From Campanula takesimana (taxonomy: Eukaryota; Streptophyta; Magnoliopsida; Asterales; Campanulaceae): a stretch of DNA of 64,000 nt. Positions 11,507 through 23,734 of this stretch are shown here, one piece after another. The position numbers were made by a program, and so were the translations under genes. How positions within the stretch are numbered: the stretch's first letter is position 1; the number at the start of each line of letters is the position of its first letter. The stretch is taken from NCBI GenBank assembly GCA_026119855.1, contig JAOWBW010000597.1, forward strand, positions 124,001-188,000, given 5' to 3'. The notes beneath the pieces are model-generated. The model was not told where the DNA came from and ran no database searches. It worked only from the letters and a program-made list of their open reading frames with translations.

Positions 11507-13645
11507 TGTCGCGACCCCGGACCCCGCGGGCCCGAGACCGCGATCTGGACGTCGACTCTAAAACCAAAACTGACAAATACCGAAGTTAAAAATTCCATTT
11601 GATACCAAAAGGTGATGATCCAAAGTTTTACAAAACCAAGTTTGATAAAAACCAATTACAACTATCATAAACTTCCACAAGTTTATGCCCAACAAAATAC
11701 AAATATACAATTCTTAGTGACGTCATTGTTTGGTACAACTACCCCAAAATGGTTACACATTTACATAATGTAAACCAACCTATATCAACCTTCCCCAAAA
11801 GAATGGATCCACACTCGACGTCCTCTTTCTCGTGATCAGCGAGACTAATCCTTAGCACCTGGGGGGGGTTAAGGAAAAACAAAGATAAAAGAAAAGGGGG
11901 TGAGATAAATCTCAATAAGTTACTAATGCAACTACATGACATGCTATGATGCACATAGCATTTATCACATAACAGATAGTAGCGGAAATAAACACATAAC
12001 AAAGGATATAGCCAAGGTTTTCCAAACTGGTACATCCAAATAAAGGATCGCTGCGCAGCTTCAATAATCAACAAATCATCATCTTCATAATAGCATGAAA
12101 GCCGAAGAGAAAACCCCGGTACCGGAACCAATAACCATAAAAGTGTCACAAAGGACAAGGACCATGACACAAAGTCATGCCCGGTAGCTAGATACATTCA
12201 CAGAGGAACGCTAACTTGACTTCTCCAAGGCCAATCTGGAAAAGGGTATAGTAAGGGCAAAACAATGGTCAACATTATAATGGACTTGGCTTTGCCATTA
12301 TAATCTTTCCCATCGCCCGATGCAACAAATATGCCAGCTGGGCTTCCAAATAAATGCTAAGTAATAATAATTTAGCATGAATAAACAACTTAAGGCTCCA
12401 AAGTAGGGAACCAATCCAATTAAATCACCACAAAGGTAAACCAATACAAACCGCGCATCAAAGATGAACCACATTCCCAAAATGATACTTAAATCAAATT
12501 CCATATCGTTTTTATTCACAAAAGAATCAAATCCAATCAATAAAGTGTTCCAACAATCTCAATTAACACTTAATAAATTTCCAACACAAACTTAATCACA
12601 AAGGACCCAATTTTATCACTAGTGTGTACTACAACGTTCACTAAGGTCAACTAGAAGGACACCCAAGATTTGGATCAACACGCATTCTTTAATCACACAA
12701 AATTAACAAATGTAAACTTTCAGGGGTTCTGTGCGGCCGCCCAAAATGGACTGTGCGGTCGCCCAAAATCCCTCAAAACAAGAACAAATGCTCTAAGATA
12801 GATGTGCGGTCGCCCAGACTCTTTTGTGCGGCCGCCCAATCTTCTGAATTGCCAGAAATCGGGAAGAACAACATGGGTTCTTCCATTTTCATACCAAAAC
12901 ACATTTCAACCAAAATCTAACCTTCTAACTAGCTTACTAATGTACCAAAACAACTTACAAGTCTAAAAAGACTCATACAACAACATTTAACAACCAAAAT
13001 CAAGAATCAAATCCCCACATTCTAGATTTCACCATTTTTTATCAAAACTAAAATAAATTCCCAATAAATTCCAAACTCAATCAAACTTCAAATATAACAC
13101 ATCAAACATCATATAAACATGATATGAACATTTTAGCATCAAAATGGGGGAAAAGTAACTTACTTGGATTTTCTCAAAGTTGATGGATTTCAATTCTTTT
13201 TGGCTTCCTACGATCCTATCGACGATCTAAACACATTTCACGTTTTAAGAAATGAGAAATAACAAGAGGAAGAGGAAGAAAATGAAGAGAGATGAAGAGA
13301 GAAACTTACCCTTTTTCTACTTTGGAGAGAGAGAAAGAAATGGCTGGGAAGAGGGGTGGAGGTGGAATGAGAGGATGGGGGAGGTGAGGGAAGGAGTAGG
13401 GAGGGAGTAGGGAATGATTTAAAAGATTACACTTAGGCCCCCTCCACAACACTACTAACACAAATGCTACACTCCCTACTAACAATTAAGACCCAAATAA
13501 AATGCTTAAGCATAAATATTATAACACATAAAATGCACACATAATTATTTAAATAATTAATAATTTAAATAAATAATTAATCAAATAAATAAATAATAAT
13601 TATTTATTACTAATTAAAATAGGGCCTAGATTTCGGGTCGTGACA
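11507..13645 (-). repeat. G1 5' LTR (2139 bp)
   Basis: In sense orientation it starts TGTCACGACCCG and ends GGTCGCGACA. Its outer parts match the G2 LTRs closely. The middle (about 12540-12990) instead matches the reverse complement of the T1 LTR (about 28400-28740), so it is a mosaic. It contains the four-box module, the TGAGATTTATCTCA hairpin at 11901-11914 and the poly-C/CAG tract near 11859-11872. Confidence 0.92.
12731..12837 (-). promoter_or_regulatory. Four-box module in G1 LTR
   Basis: GTGCGGCCGCCC or GTGCGGTCGCCC begins at 12731, 12753, 12804 and 12826, offsets 0, 22, 73 and 95. On the sense strand these are the same GCG(A/G)CCGCAC boxes as in T1 and the LARD. Confidence 0.82.
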
Positions 13646-14828
13646 ACTTTTATTATCATCCTCATCATCGGACTGAACGACCAAACAAATGTGACCTTCT
13701 TCAGAATCCTCATCGCTTTCATCAGAGTCTGACTCTATCCAGGTAGCTAACTCTTTTGTGGTAGAGTCCTCTTCAGCAACCATCCCCTTTTGCTTTGAGT
13801 ATCTTGGATTGAAGTTGCTTTTCTTCTTCATATACTCATACTTGGGAATTGGACATTCTGATGCGAAGTGACCTGGTTTCCTGCAATTAAAACAAACAAG
13901 ATCTTCTTTCTTCTTGGAGAAGTTGAAGTTCTCTTTCTTCTTTGAAGGGCTGCTCCTTGAAAACCTTGTTGGAGCTTTGCTTGTTGATCCGGGTCTTGCT
14001 GTCTTTCTAAACTTTTGGAATCTTTTCACGAACATAGCAAAATCATCATCATCCATATCAAGTAAATCTGATGTGGAGATTTTTGGATCTTCTTCCTCGA
14101 TCACTTCTTCCTTTTGAACAACCAACGATAAGCTCTTTGTTTTTCCTTCCATTTCACCAATGTTGTTAAGCTTGATATCAAAGACCTTGAGGTTGGCATA
14201 GAGGCTTCTGAGAGACATGTCATCTAGTAGCTTGGTATCTTCAAGAGTGTTTCCTTTGTGTAGATATTGCGAACCAAGAGCGGCAAGAAAATTAACATTG
14301 ATTTATTTCTTGGTAAGCTTCTTCCCGAGTCTGTATAAGTACTCACGATCTCACAATAACGATCATAAGTGGCTCTTAGTGATTCACCGGGGATCTTAGC
14401 AAAGTTGTTGAATCTTCTTTGAATTGCAAACTTTTTGCTTTCCTTGCAAGCTTGATCTCCTTCGATGTAATCTTCAATTGCATCCCAAAGTTCTTTTGCA
14501 GTAGAACATTCCATGATCTGTCGACGCTGTGACGTACTTAAGGTACTTAGAAGTATGCTTTTTGCTTTCACATCCATTCCAACCAGTCTTTTCTCTTCAT
14601 CGGTCCATTCAGCTTTTGGTTTCTTGATAGTCGGATTTGCACCATTTGTTTTGGATCCGGATTAGCTTTCATTGGGAAGTGTGGTCCAATGGTAAGACAA
14701 TCACCAAATTGCTCGTCCATGGAGTAGAACTGAGTTAGAATGCTGTGCTTCCATACGTCAAAATTATCTTCGTCGAACGCTGGAACGTGAGTAAAGTTAA
14801 CCGTTGCCATAGTTTTCTGACTTGCCAT
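13646..14828 (-). pseudogene. SL gag, interrupted by G1
   Basis: This is the Sirevirus Gag, the capsid protein with an extended charged C-terminal region. Translation starts at the ATG at 14828-14826 (MASQKTM...), a start lost in SR. Visible are the N-terminal FDEDNFDVWKH block, the GESLRATYDRYCEIV block near 14390-14340, the acidic MDDDDFAMFVKRF segment near 14040, and an intact CCHC knuckle CFNCRKPGHFASEC near 13895-13855. Frameshifts lie near 14640 and 14330. The last open stretch (14218-13610) runs out of gag into the G1 LTR and ends on an LTR-derived stop, giving a chimeric C-terminus after residue group DDNKS. Confidence 0.87.
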
Positions 14829-14885
14829 TTTGAATCGGCACCCAAGCTGTTAAGCTTGAAAAACAGAAGTTTTATAAAGGTGTTT

Positions 14886-14897
14886 GCTCTGATACCA
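14886..14897 (-). promoter_or_regulatory. SL primer-binding site
   Basis: On the minus strand this reads TGGTATCAGAGC, two bases after the LTR end. Confidence 0.9.
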
Positions 14898-14899
14898 CT

Positions 14900-16476
14900 T
14901 GTTGGTCCCAAAGACACAACAAGGGTATGAAAGGAGGCTAGAGGGGGGGGTGAATAGCCTACTTAAAATTTCAACCCTTTTTCAAAATTCAACCAAGTGC
15001 TTACAATCTTGAGTTTTGCGGTCAAGTAATAAACCGTGCGGTCAAGATGTAATATGCACAGCGGAAGTTTATGATAGAAATAAAGTAAGGATGCTTTGAT
15101 GAAAATCTCTAAGTGAATTCTTTCTCACGGTCAGGTAGTTCCGGTCAAGAAAGATGCGGTCAAGGATGCGCGGTCAGAGATTTGCGTCAGATGGTTGAGA
15201 GATTGAAAGTTGTCGTCTTAGAAGTTTTTGGCAAAAGATAAGTTAGTCAGATTTTAACTTAGGCAATGTGGAAAACAAACAAACACAATTCACAATTGTT
15301 CTTAAATCTGGAAGATCAAACACAAGAAGACAAACAAGATTAATATGAACAAGTGAAGAACAATAGGAACAAGATGAACAAGACTTAAAGTAAATTTGCA
15401 GAAAGTAAAATGACACAAGTATTTGGAAAGGTTCGATCTGTTAAAAGATCTACGTCCTTTACCAAGATGGTCAGTCTTGGATTTTGAATGGAGGTATATA
15501 TTGATTCTTGAGTGTACAGATTACAGAGATGAAGCTTTGAATCAACACCTACTTTCTATGAAGAATAAATCCTAGACTTAGACCAGTGTATCCCTTTTGA
15601 TGCAATCTATGTGATTGATCAATTGGGGTGAGTGTGTGTGTAAGAATCAGAAGCTCTTTAAAATCTAAGTGATTGTAGAGCCTAATGAATCTTAAGTGTT
15701 ACAAGGCTTGAGATGACTTGTTTGTTGCTGGAGATCTTTGAAGGTTTGAAGATGAGTTCTTTGAAGATTCAAAGGATTCTGGAAATCTTGAATATGATCT
15801 TCAATCACCAAGTATTTTAACATCAATTTCTCTCTTAGAATCTCAGCCCTATTCAATGAAGAACTTAAGAGCTATTTATAGCCTTGAATGAGAAAATAGC
15901 TGTTGGATTTACTTGGGCTCCAAGTTGAAGGACAATGAGCTGTTGAATTCTGATTGGAGCTCAATCTGAGTTTGTCCCTTTTTGCAGATAAGAAGTGGTC
16001 CCAATTAGATAAATTCAAATTTGAATTACTTGGGATCCAATTTCTGCAACGTTCTAAACTAACCATAGTTTGACCATGGTTAAGTTTAAACCAACTTGGG
16101 TTTCTTGGACGACTTCTTCATTTGCGGTCAAGGCCTCACGGTCGAGTGGCTTACGGTCGATGGGTCAAAAGTGACCTGTCAAGATATGCCACAAAGCTCA
16201 CGGTCACTGACTTCCGGTCAAGTGATTCACGGTCAAGTGGTGTTCCACGGTCAGGTGGTCTACCACGGTTAAGTGAATTCACGGTCAAGGACTTGACCAC
16301 TAGTATTCCAGACATAGAAAATTTTCAGCCTATCAATCTAAAGCCTATACTATCAAAGTGGACTATTCTAAAAATGAAGTTTAACACTTCTTACAAAATA
16401 TCCTAAAGTCCACAAAAGATAAAATTAGGTTATGGGATCAATCAAATCTAGGTGATAAGAGTGGTTTATAATAAGC
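14900..16476 (-). repeat. SL 5' LTR (1577 bp, outer tip missing)
   Basis: In sense orientation it ends GGGACCAACA. Its first about ten bases (TGTTGGGTAT) are absent at the junction with SR. It has TATAAATA at 15873-15880 (minus), the GACCG box cluster near 16130-16290 and the GGCTATTCACCCCCC...TAGCC block near 14935-14960. Confidence 0.9.
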
Positions 16477-16676
16477 TATTGGGTATGCTTATTATAAACC
16501 ACTCTTATCACCTAGATTTGATTGATCCCATAACCTATTTTTATCTTTTGTGGACTTTAGGATATTTTGTAAGAAGTGTTAAACTTCATTTTTAGAATAG
16601 TCCACTTTGATAGTATAGGCTTTAGATTGATAGGCTGAAAATTTTCTAAGTCTGGAATACTAGTGGTCAAGTCCTT

Positions 16677-16838
16677 GACCGTGAATTCACTTAACCGTGG
16701 TAGACCACCTGACCGTGGAAGACCACTTGACCGTGAATCACTTGACCGGAAGTCAGTGACCGTGAGCTTTGTGGCATATCTTGACAGGTCACTTTTGACC
16801 CATCGACCGCAAGCCACTCGACCGTGAGGCCTTGACCG
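16677..16838 (+). promoter_or_regulatory. Cluster of GACCG boxes in SR LTR
   Basis: GACCG, often as CTTGACCG(C/T), starts at 16677, 16711, 16729, 16744, 16758, 16805, 16820 and 16834, with AACCG at 16693. Spacing is 14-18 bp except one 47-bp step. Six more lie at 17775-17945. The SL LTR and 3' LTR have the same cluster. The role is unknown; upstream placement relative to the TATA box would suit an enhancer. Confidence 0.7.
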
Positions 16839-17082
16839 CAAATTAAGAAGTCGTCCAAGAAACTCAAGTTGGTTTAAACTTAACCATGGTCAAACTATGG
16901 TTAGTTTAGAACGTTGCAGAACTTGGATCCCAAGTAATTCAAATTTGAATTTATCTAAGTGGGACCACTTATTATCTGTAAAAAGGGACAAACTCAGATT
17001 GAGCTCCAATCAGAATTCAACAGCTCATTGTCCTTCAACTTGGAGCCCAAGTAAATCCAACAGCTATTTTCTCATTCAAGGC

Positions 17083-17090
17083 TATAAATA
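17083..17090 (+). promoter_or_regulatory. TATA box of SR 5' LTR
   Basis: TATAAATA stands about 600 bp into the LTR, conserved in SL (15873-15880, minus) and in the 3' LTR (45724-45731). The transcription start would be about 30 bp downstream. Confidence 0.65.
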
Positions 17091-18068
17091 GCTCTTAAGT
17101 TCTTCATTGAATAGTGCTGAGATTCTAAGAGAGAAATTGCTGTTAAAATACTTGGTGATTGAAGATCATATTCAAGATTTCCAGAATCCTTTGAATCTTC
17201 AAAGAACTCATCTTCAAACCTTCAAAGATCTCCAGCAACAAACAAGTCATCTCAAGCCTTGTAACACTTAAGATTCATTAGGCTCTACAATCACTTAGAT
17301 TTTAAAGAGCTTCTGATTCTTACACACACACTCACCCCAATTGATCAATCACATAGATTGCATCAAAAGGGATACACTGGTCTAAGTCTAGGATTTATTC
17401 TTCATAGAAAGTAGGTGTTGATTCAAAGCTTCATCTCTGTAATCTGTACACTCAAGAATCAATATATACCTCCATTCAAAATCCAAGACTGACCATCTTG
17501 GTAAAGGACGTAGATCTTTTAACAGATCGAACCTTTCCAAATACTTGTGTCATTTTACTTTCTGCAAATTTACTTTAAGTCTTGTTCATCTTGTTCCTAT
17601 TGTTCTTCACTTGTTCATATTAATCTTGTTTGTCTTTTAGTGTTTGATCTTCCAGATTTAAGAACAATTGTGAATTGTGTTTGTTTGTTTTCCACATTGC
17701 CTAAGTTAAAATCTGACTAACTTATCTTTTGCCAAAAACTTCTAAGACAACAACTTTCAATCTCTCAACCATCTGACCGCAAATCTCTGACAGCGCATCC
17801 TTGACCGCATCTTTCTTGACCGGAACTACCTGACCGTGAGAAAGAATTCACTTAGAGATTTTCATCAAAACAACCTTACTTTATTTCTATCGAAAACTTC
17901 CGCTGTGCATATTACATCTTGACCGCATGGTTTATTACTTGACCGCAAAACTCAAGATTGTAAGCACTTGGTTGAATTTTGAAAAAGGGTTGAAATTTTA
18001 AGTAGGCTATTCACCCCCCCCCCTCTAGCCTCCTTTCATACCCTTGTTCTGTCTTTGGGACCAACAAG

Positions 18069-18080
18069 TGGTATCAGAGC
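18069..18080 (+). promoter_or_regulatory. SR primer-binding site
   Basis: TGGTATCAGAGC is two bases after the 5' LTR end, complementary to initiator-Met tRNA. Confidence 0.92.
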
Positions 18081-18138
18081 AAACACCTTTATAAAACTTC
18101 TGTTTTTCAAGCTTAACAGCTTGGGTGCCGATTCAAAA

Positions 18139-20428
18139 TAGCAAGTCAGAAAACTATGGCAACGGTTAACTTCACTCACGTTCCAGCGTTCGACGAAGAT
18201 AATTTTGACGTATGGAAGCACAGCATTCTAACTCAGTTCTACTCCATGGACGAGCAACTTGGTGATTGTCTTACCATTGGACCATACTTCCCAATGAAAG
18301 CTAATCCGGATCCAGAAACTAATGGTGCAAATCCGACTATCAAGAAACCAAAAGTTGAATGGACCGATGAAGAGAAAAAACTGGTTGGAATGGATGTGAA
18401 AGCAAAAAGCATACTTCTAAGTACCTTAAGTACGTCACAGCGTCGACAGATCATGGAATGTTCTACTGCAAAAGAACTTTGGGATGCAATTGAAGATTAC
18501 ATCGAAGGAGATCAAGCTTGCAAGGAAAGCAAAAAGTTTGCAATTCAAAGAAGATTCAACAACTTTGCTAAGATCCCCGGTGAATCACTAAGAGCCACTT
18601 ATGATCGTTATTGTGAGATCGTGAGTACTTATACAGCACTCGGGAAGAAGCTTACCAAGAAATAAATCAATGTTAATTTTCTTGCCGCTCTTGGTTCGCA
18701 ATATCTACACAAAGGAAACACTCTTGAAGATACCAAGCTACTAGATGACATGACTCTCAGAAGCCTCTATGCCAATCTCAAGGTCTTTGATATCAAGCTT
18801 AACAACATTGCTGAAATGGAAGGAAAAACAAAGAGCTTATCGTTGGTTGCTCAAAAGGAAGAAGTGATCGAGGAAGAAGATCCAAAAATCTCCATATCAG
18901 ATTTACTTGATATGGATGATGATGATTTTGCTATGTTCGTGAAAAGATTCCAAAAGTTCAGAAGACAGCAAGACCCGGATCAACAAGCAAAGCTCCAACA
19001 AGGTTTTCAAAGAGCAGCCCTTCAAAGAACAAAGAGAACTTCAACTTCTCCAAGAAGAAAGAAGATCTTGTTTGTTTCAATTGCAGGAAACCAGGTCACT
19101 TCGCATCAGAATGTCCAATTCCCAAGTATGAGTATATGAAGAAGAAAAGCAACTTCAATCCAAGATACCCAAAGCAAAAGGGGATGGTTGCTGAAGAGGA
19201 CTCTACCACAAAAGAGTTAGCTACCTGGATAGAGTCAGACTCTGATGAAAGCGATGAGGATTTTAAAGAAGGTCACATTTGTTTGGTCGTTCAGTCCGAT
19301 GATGAGGATGATAATAAAAGTCGTCGCTCACCAAATGCAAAACCTAAACGGATAAGTTATACGGCCGATGAACTTGCTGAAAAAGGATTCCTAACTCCGG
19401 TTCAAAAGAATGGTGATCTTTTATTATCAAGATGTGATGTGAGTGCAGCAAAGAAGGCTCTACTAAACCCCAAAGTGAAGGAAGTTCTGTCTACCACACC
19501 TCAAGTCAAATTTGACATTTCCCCCGATGAACAAGAAAAGATGTTTGCAAAAGCTGAACAGGTAATTAGTAAATTCTCTGGCATGAAGGAAGCTTTAGCA
19601 CTTTCAACTGAAGAAATTTCCCAGCTTAAGACGGAGAAATCTCTATTAAGATCTGAACTCACCCTCCTTAAGGAGCAGATCAAGAGTATGACTCCTCTTA
19701 CTGATCGAAACCGTTTCTTAGAAGAACAAAATGCCATATTTAAGGTTAAAAACGATGAATTGGTTGCTGAGATAAATGATCTTAAAAGGATTACAAATGA
19801 GTGGACCAATTCTCGTGTCACTATGGAACAAATACTAGAATCCCAAAAGTCTAGTGGTGATAAAGAAGGCTTGGGATTCCAAACTAGTGACAACTTTAAA
19901 TGTGCATCTTGTTGTGAAAGAGATGAGAAATTTACCTAGCAAACTTTGGAAGGGTCAAAAGCTAAACATCAAGAATCTAAGGGTAAAAGACAAGAACCAA
20001 AGAAGAAACTAGAGTTCCACTATATCTACCCTAAGTATCAAACTGGCAAGGCTTCAAAGTTGAAAGAAAAAGTCATGGAAGATTCTACCTCAGAGGAATA
20101 CTCTGGTAAGGTACCTGGACACGACCGCGCATCAACCTCAAGATCCGGTCGAGTAGCCTTCCGCGGCATGTCGACCGCAAACTGGGGTCATGCGGTCAAG
20201 TTCAAGAAACTGAACTTTGTTCAGGAGAGATCTTCCATACCAGTTAACGATGTTGTGCTCAAGACCACAACGAAGTTTGTTAACCCTCAGTTGGGTGGCT
20301 TCCACCATTGTTCCGTGTGTGATGATTATGGTCACAAGGCTGCTGAATGTCTTTTAAGATTCACACCAAATCCCAGAAGGCTTAAACCCCCTTCTGTGAG
20401 GCAAGTGTGGGTTGTTAAAAGTTGCTAA
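18139..20428 (+). pseudogene. SR gag
   Basis: This is a Sirevirus Gag with capsid, CCHC zinc knuckles and a long coiled-coil-rich C-terminal region. The ancestral start, seen in SL, is ATA here (18139-18141), so the first usable ATG is 18156. Breaks: an in-frame stop near 18663, a frameshift near 18965 that destroys the first knuckle, one near 19135, and a stop at 19937-19939. The region 19500-19850 encodes a heptad-like coiled coil (SQLKTEKSLLRSELTLLKEQIK). A second knuckle, CSVCDDYGHKAAEC, is intact near 20308-20350. The frame ends at a TAA at 20426, and pol lies in another frame after TATAG at 20480-20484. GACCG motifs are inside the coding sequence at 20110-20210. Confidence 0.87.
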
Positions 20429-20484
20429 CCCTTTGGACCCAAAAGAATAAAAGGAGACCTTGTTCTTAAATGTTTATTTTATAG

Positions 20485-23400
20485 GTCCTCTGCTTAATAG
20501 CTGGACATTTCAAGGATAAATCAAGTTTATGGTATCTCGATAGTGGCTGCTCAAGGCACATGACCGGAGATATCAATTTGTTGGAAGATGTCCGTGAAGA
20601 AAAAGGGCCATCAGTAACCTTCGGAGATAATAACAAAGGAAAGACTGTAGGATATAGAGTCATTCGTAAAGGAAAAATCACCATCCAAGAAGTCTCTCTG
20701 GTTATTGGACTACAACACAATCTACTCTCAATATCTCAGTTCTGCGACAAAGGATTGCAATGCCACTTCACTTCAAATTTCTGTCTCATCAAAGATGGCA
20801 TATCCGGCGTCACTTTGCTCAAAGGGATTCGTAAGAAAAATGTTTATGTTGTTGATTTTAATTCATCTTGCATTTCTTCTAATCTCTGTTTTGTAGCAAA
20901 GAATGTTAGCGAAAATAGTTGGCTGTGGCACAAAAGACTAAGTCACTTAAACTTCAAGTATCTATCCAAGATTGGAAGAGAAAATCTAGTTCGTGGTCTA
21001 CCCAAAGTAGCTGATCACCACGATGAGAAGTGCACAGCATGTCAACTAGGCAAACAATCAAAAGCGTCTTTCTCCAGCAAGACGACACCTTCAACTTCTA
21101 GATGTTTGCAACTACTACATATGGACCTGTTTGGACCTGTTTCTACCGCAAGTATTGGAGGAAATAGATATACCTTAGTTCTGGTAGATGACTACTCAAG
21201 ATATACGTGGGTCGAGATGATGAGCTCGAAAGATGATTGTTATGACATTTTAACCGCACTATTTAGACAGTTCCAAACACAAAAAGAAGACGACATCGTT
21301 AGTGTTCGATCAGACAACGGTACAGAATTCAAGAACAACGGTGTTGCTCAATACTGTGATGATCATGGTATTGACCACAACTTCTCTGCTGCTGGAGTTC
21401 CACAACAAAACAGTGTAGTGGAAAGAAAGAATAGAACGTTGATAGAGGCTGGAAAAACAATGATTGCTGAAGCAAAGCTACCTCAATACTTTTGGGCTGA
21501 AGCTGTCAACACAGCATGCTTCACTCAAAATAGATCCCTCATCAACAAGACCTACAACAAAACTCCTTATGAACTTTGGAGAGGAAGAACCCCCAACATA
21601 GCATACTTCAAAATATTTGGATGCAAATGCTTCATACTCTATAATGGTAAAGAACATCGAGGTAAATTTGCTCCTAAGGCCGATGAAGGTATATTTATTG
21701 GGTATGCTAAACACTCAAAAGCTTTTCGTGTATTTTAATAAAACCACTCTTAAGATAGTAGAATCTGTCCATGTTACCTTTGATGAACAATCTCTCCTTG
21801 AGCCACATATGGCTCCAAATGTTGCTGATGATTTTGTTGAGATAAATGAGACAGGTATAACTCAACCTCAAAATCAATCAACTCAAGGAACCCCATCTAC
21901 CTCAACTGCACCTCCATCTACCTCATATGAAGCACCAAAAACCACATCATCTGCTGCTACATCAAATGGAGTTGAAGTTGAAACACCCATCAATGTGGAA
22001 GAACCAATCCCTCAAATTACTTGTGATTGGGATGGCACAAATGATGTACCACTAGAAGATTTACAACCACCGTCAACTCAACCAGATATACCTCAAGAAG
22101 TTCGTGAGGTTAGAGATCACCCAATTCAGAATATCATTGGTGATTTGCATTCTGGTGTTCGAACAAGAAGATCAAACTATGATGCACTTACCGCATTTAT
22201 ATCTCAAGTTGAACCCAAGAAAGTTGATGAAGCACTCCAAGACTCAAGTTGGGTTGTTGCTATGCAAGAAGAGCTCAACCAATTTGAAAGATGTAAAGTT
22301 TGGACCTTAGTTCCAAGGCCTCAAGATCAAGGAGTGATTGGTACAAAGTGGGTGTTCCGAAACAAGATGGACAAGAATGGAAGCATCACAAGGAACAAAG
22401 CTAGGTTGGTTGCACAAGGATACAGATAAGAAGAAGGCATCGATTATGATGAAACTTTTGCCCCCGTTGCAAGACTTGAAGCTATAAGGATATTCTTAGC
22501 TTATGCCTCTTTCAAAAGATTCAAGTTATATCAAATGGATGTGAAGAGTGCATTCCTCAACGGTGAACTTCAAGAAACAGTCTTTGTTGTTCAACCGCCC
22601 GGATTTGAAGACCCCAAATTTCCAAATCATGTCTACAAACTCCGTAAAGCTTTATATGGACTCAAACAAGCTCCACGTGCATGGTATGATACTCTATCTA
22701 AATTTCTCTTAGAGAAAGGCTTCAAGCGTGGTAAGATCGACACAACTCTATTCATTGCTAAATATCATGATCATACGTTATTAGTTCAAATATATGTTGA
22801 TGACATTATTTTTGGTTCTACTAATGAATTGTTGTGTAAGCGATTTGAGAAACTAATGAAAAGCAAATTTGAGATGAGCATGATGGGAGAATTGACATTC
22901 TTCCTTGGACTTCAAATTAAACAATGTGCTGAAGGCATCTTCCTCAATCAAACAAAGTACACAAAGGACCTTATCAAGAAATTTGGACTTGAAAATGCAA
23001 AGGCATATGACACTCCTATGGCTACTGGTAACAAGTTAGATAAATACTTGAAAGGTAAGAAGGTTGATCAAACCTTATACCGAGGTATGATTGGTTCTCT
23101 TCTTTACTTAACTGCTAGTAGGCCAAATATCATGTTTAGTGTTTGCGTTTGTGCTCGTTATCAAGCTGATCCTAGAGAAGCACATCTTATTGCTGTTAAA
23201 CGTATTATCCGATATCTATCTGGGACTATTAACCTTGGACTTTGGTACTCCAAAGATTCAAATTTTGATCTTATAGGTTACTCAGATGCAGATTATGCAG
23301 CATGTACAATAGACAGGAAAAGCACAAGTGGAACTTGTCATTTCCTTGGAAATCGACTCGTTTCATGGGCAAGCAAGAAACAAGCCTCAGTCTCTGTATC

Positions 23401-23734
23401 TACCACAGAAGCTGAATATATAGCTGCTGGAAGCTGCTGCTGCCAAGTGCTCTGGATGAAGCAACAATTGGTTGACTACGGAATCAACGAAGAAAATTGT
23501 CCAATCTTTTGTGACAATACATCTACCATTGCTGTCTCCAACAACCCTGTCATGCATTCAAAAACCAAACACATTGATATCAAGTACCACTTTCTCAAAG
23601 ATCATGTGGAAAAAGGTAATATTCATCTAGAGTATGTGAGTACTGACAATCAAATTGCAGATATTCTCACCAAGGCTCTTGATTCGAAGAGATTTAGGTA
23701 TCTTAGAGGAGAAATGGGCATGCTAGAACTTTAA
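20485..23734 (+). pseudogene. SR pol: protease, integrase, reverse transcriptase, RNase H
   Basis: This is a copia-type Pol that cleaves the polyprotein, copies RNA into DNA and inserts it. In order: protease LDSGCSRHMTG (20536-20568); GAG-pre-integrase WLWHKRLSH (20920s) and zinc ligands CTACQLGK; integrase catalytic core with D in MDLFGP (21121), D in VRSDNGTEF (21305) and E in VVERKNR (21418); RT with FLNGELQE and catalytic YVDD (22795-22806); RNase H with [12 protein letters not shown] and DNTSTI; terminal [11 protein letters not shown] frameshift lies near 21735 and an in-frame stop at 22427-22429; otherwise long frames remain (20560-21738, 21617-22429, 22535-23734). Recently inactivated. 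Confidence 0.93.

Larger units (their letters stand above)
1..13645 (-). mobile_element. Tekay-type Ty3/gypsy retrotransposon G1, left end outside window
   Basis: This element reads right to left. It has a 5' LTR at 11507-13645, an initiator-Met type PBS at 11492-11504, gag from 11385 leftwards, and protease and reverse transcriptase at 1736-1. Gag is split by the LARD at 1737-10610. Integrase, PPT and the 3' LTR lie left of the window. The coding part is closely similar to G2 (25866-42939), which shows the complete structure. G1 sits inside a Sirevirus gag, and the first bases beyond its LTR, ACTTT at 13646-13650, should be one copy of its TSD. Confidence 0.88.
13646..16476 (-). mobile_element. 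Sirevirus-type Ty1/copia element SL, 5' part
   Basis: It reads right to left with a 5' LTR at 14900-16476, a PBS and the start of gag. G1 inserted into gag at 13645/13646, so pol and the 3' LTR lie beyond the left edge. It is the same family as SR (16477-46066). The outermost roughly 10 bases of its LTR are missing where SR begins. Confidence 0.85.
16477..18066 (+). repeat. SR 5' LTR (1590 bp)
   Basis: It starts TATTGGGTATGC, one base different from the 3' LTR start TGTTGGGTATGC, and ends GGGACCAACA. The five bases before it, TAAGC (16472-16476), would be its TSD if SR inserted into the tip of the SL LTR, but the partner copy is not visible because the 3' LTR is truncated. Confidence 0.9.
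13646..19321. repeat. Imperfect palindrome, two arms of about 2.8 kb with no spacer
   Basis: The left arm (13646-16476, SL) is the inverted counterpart of the right arm (16477-19321, SR), LTR to LTR and then gag. The centre, at 16476/16477, reads ATAAGC|TATTGGGTATGC. Arms differ by scattered substitutions and small indels, so they are two element copies, not one sequence duplicated in assembly. Confidence 0.88.

Noticed and set aside
16122..16841. Paired 94-codon ORFs at 16122-16406, 16557-16841 and 45198-45482
   Set aside because: They are LTR sequence of SL and SR covering the GACCG cluster, not genes.
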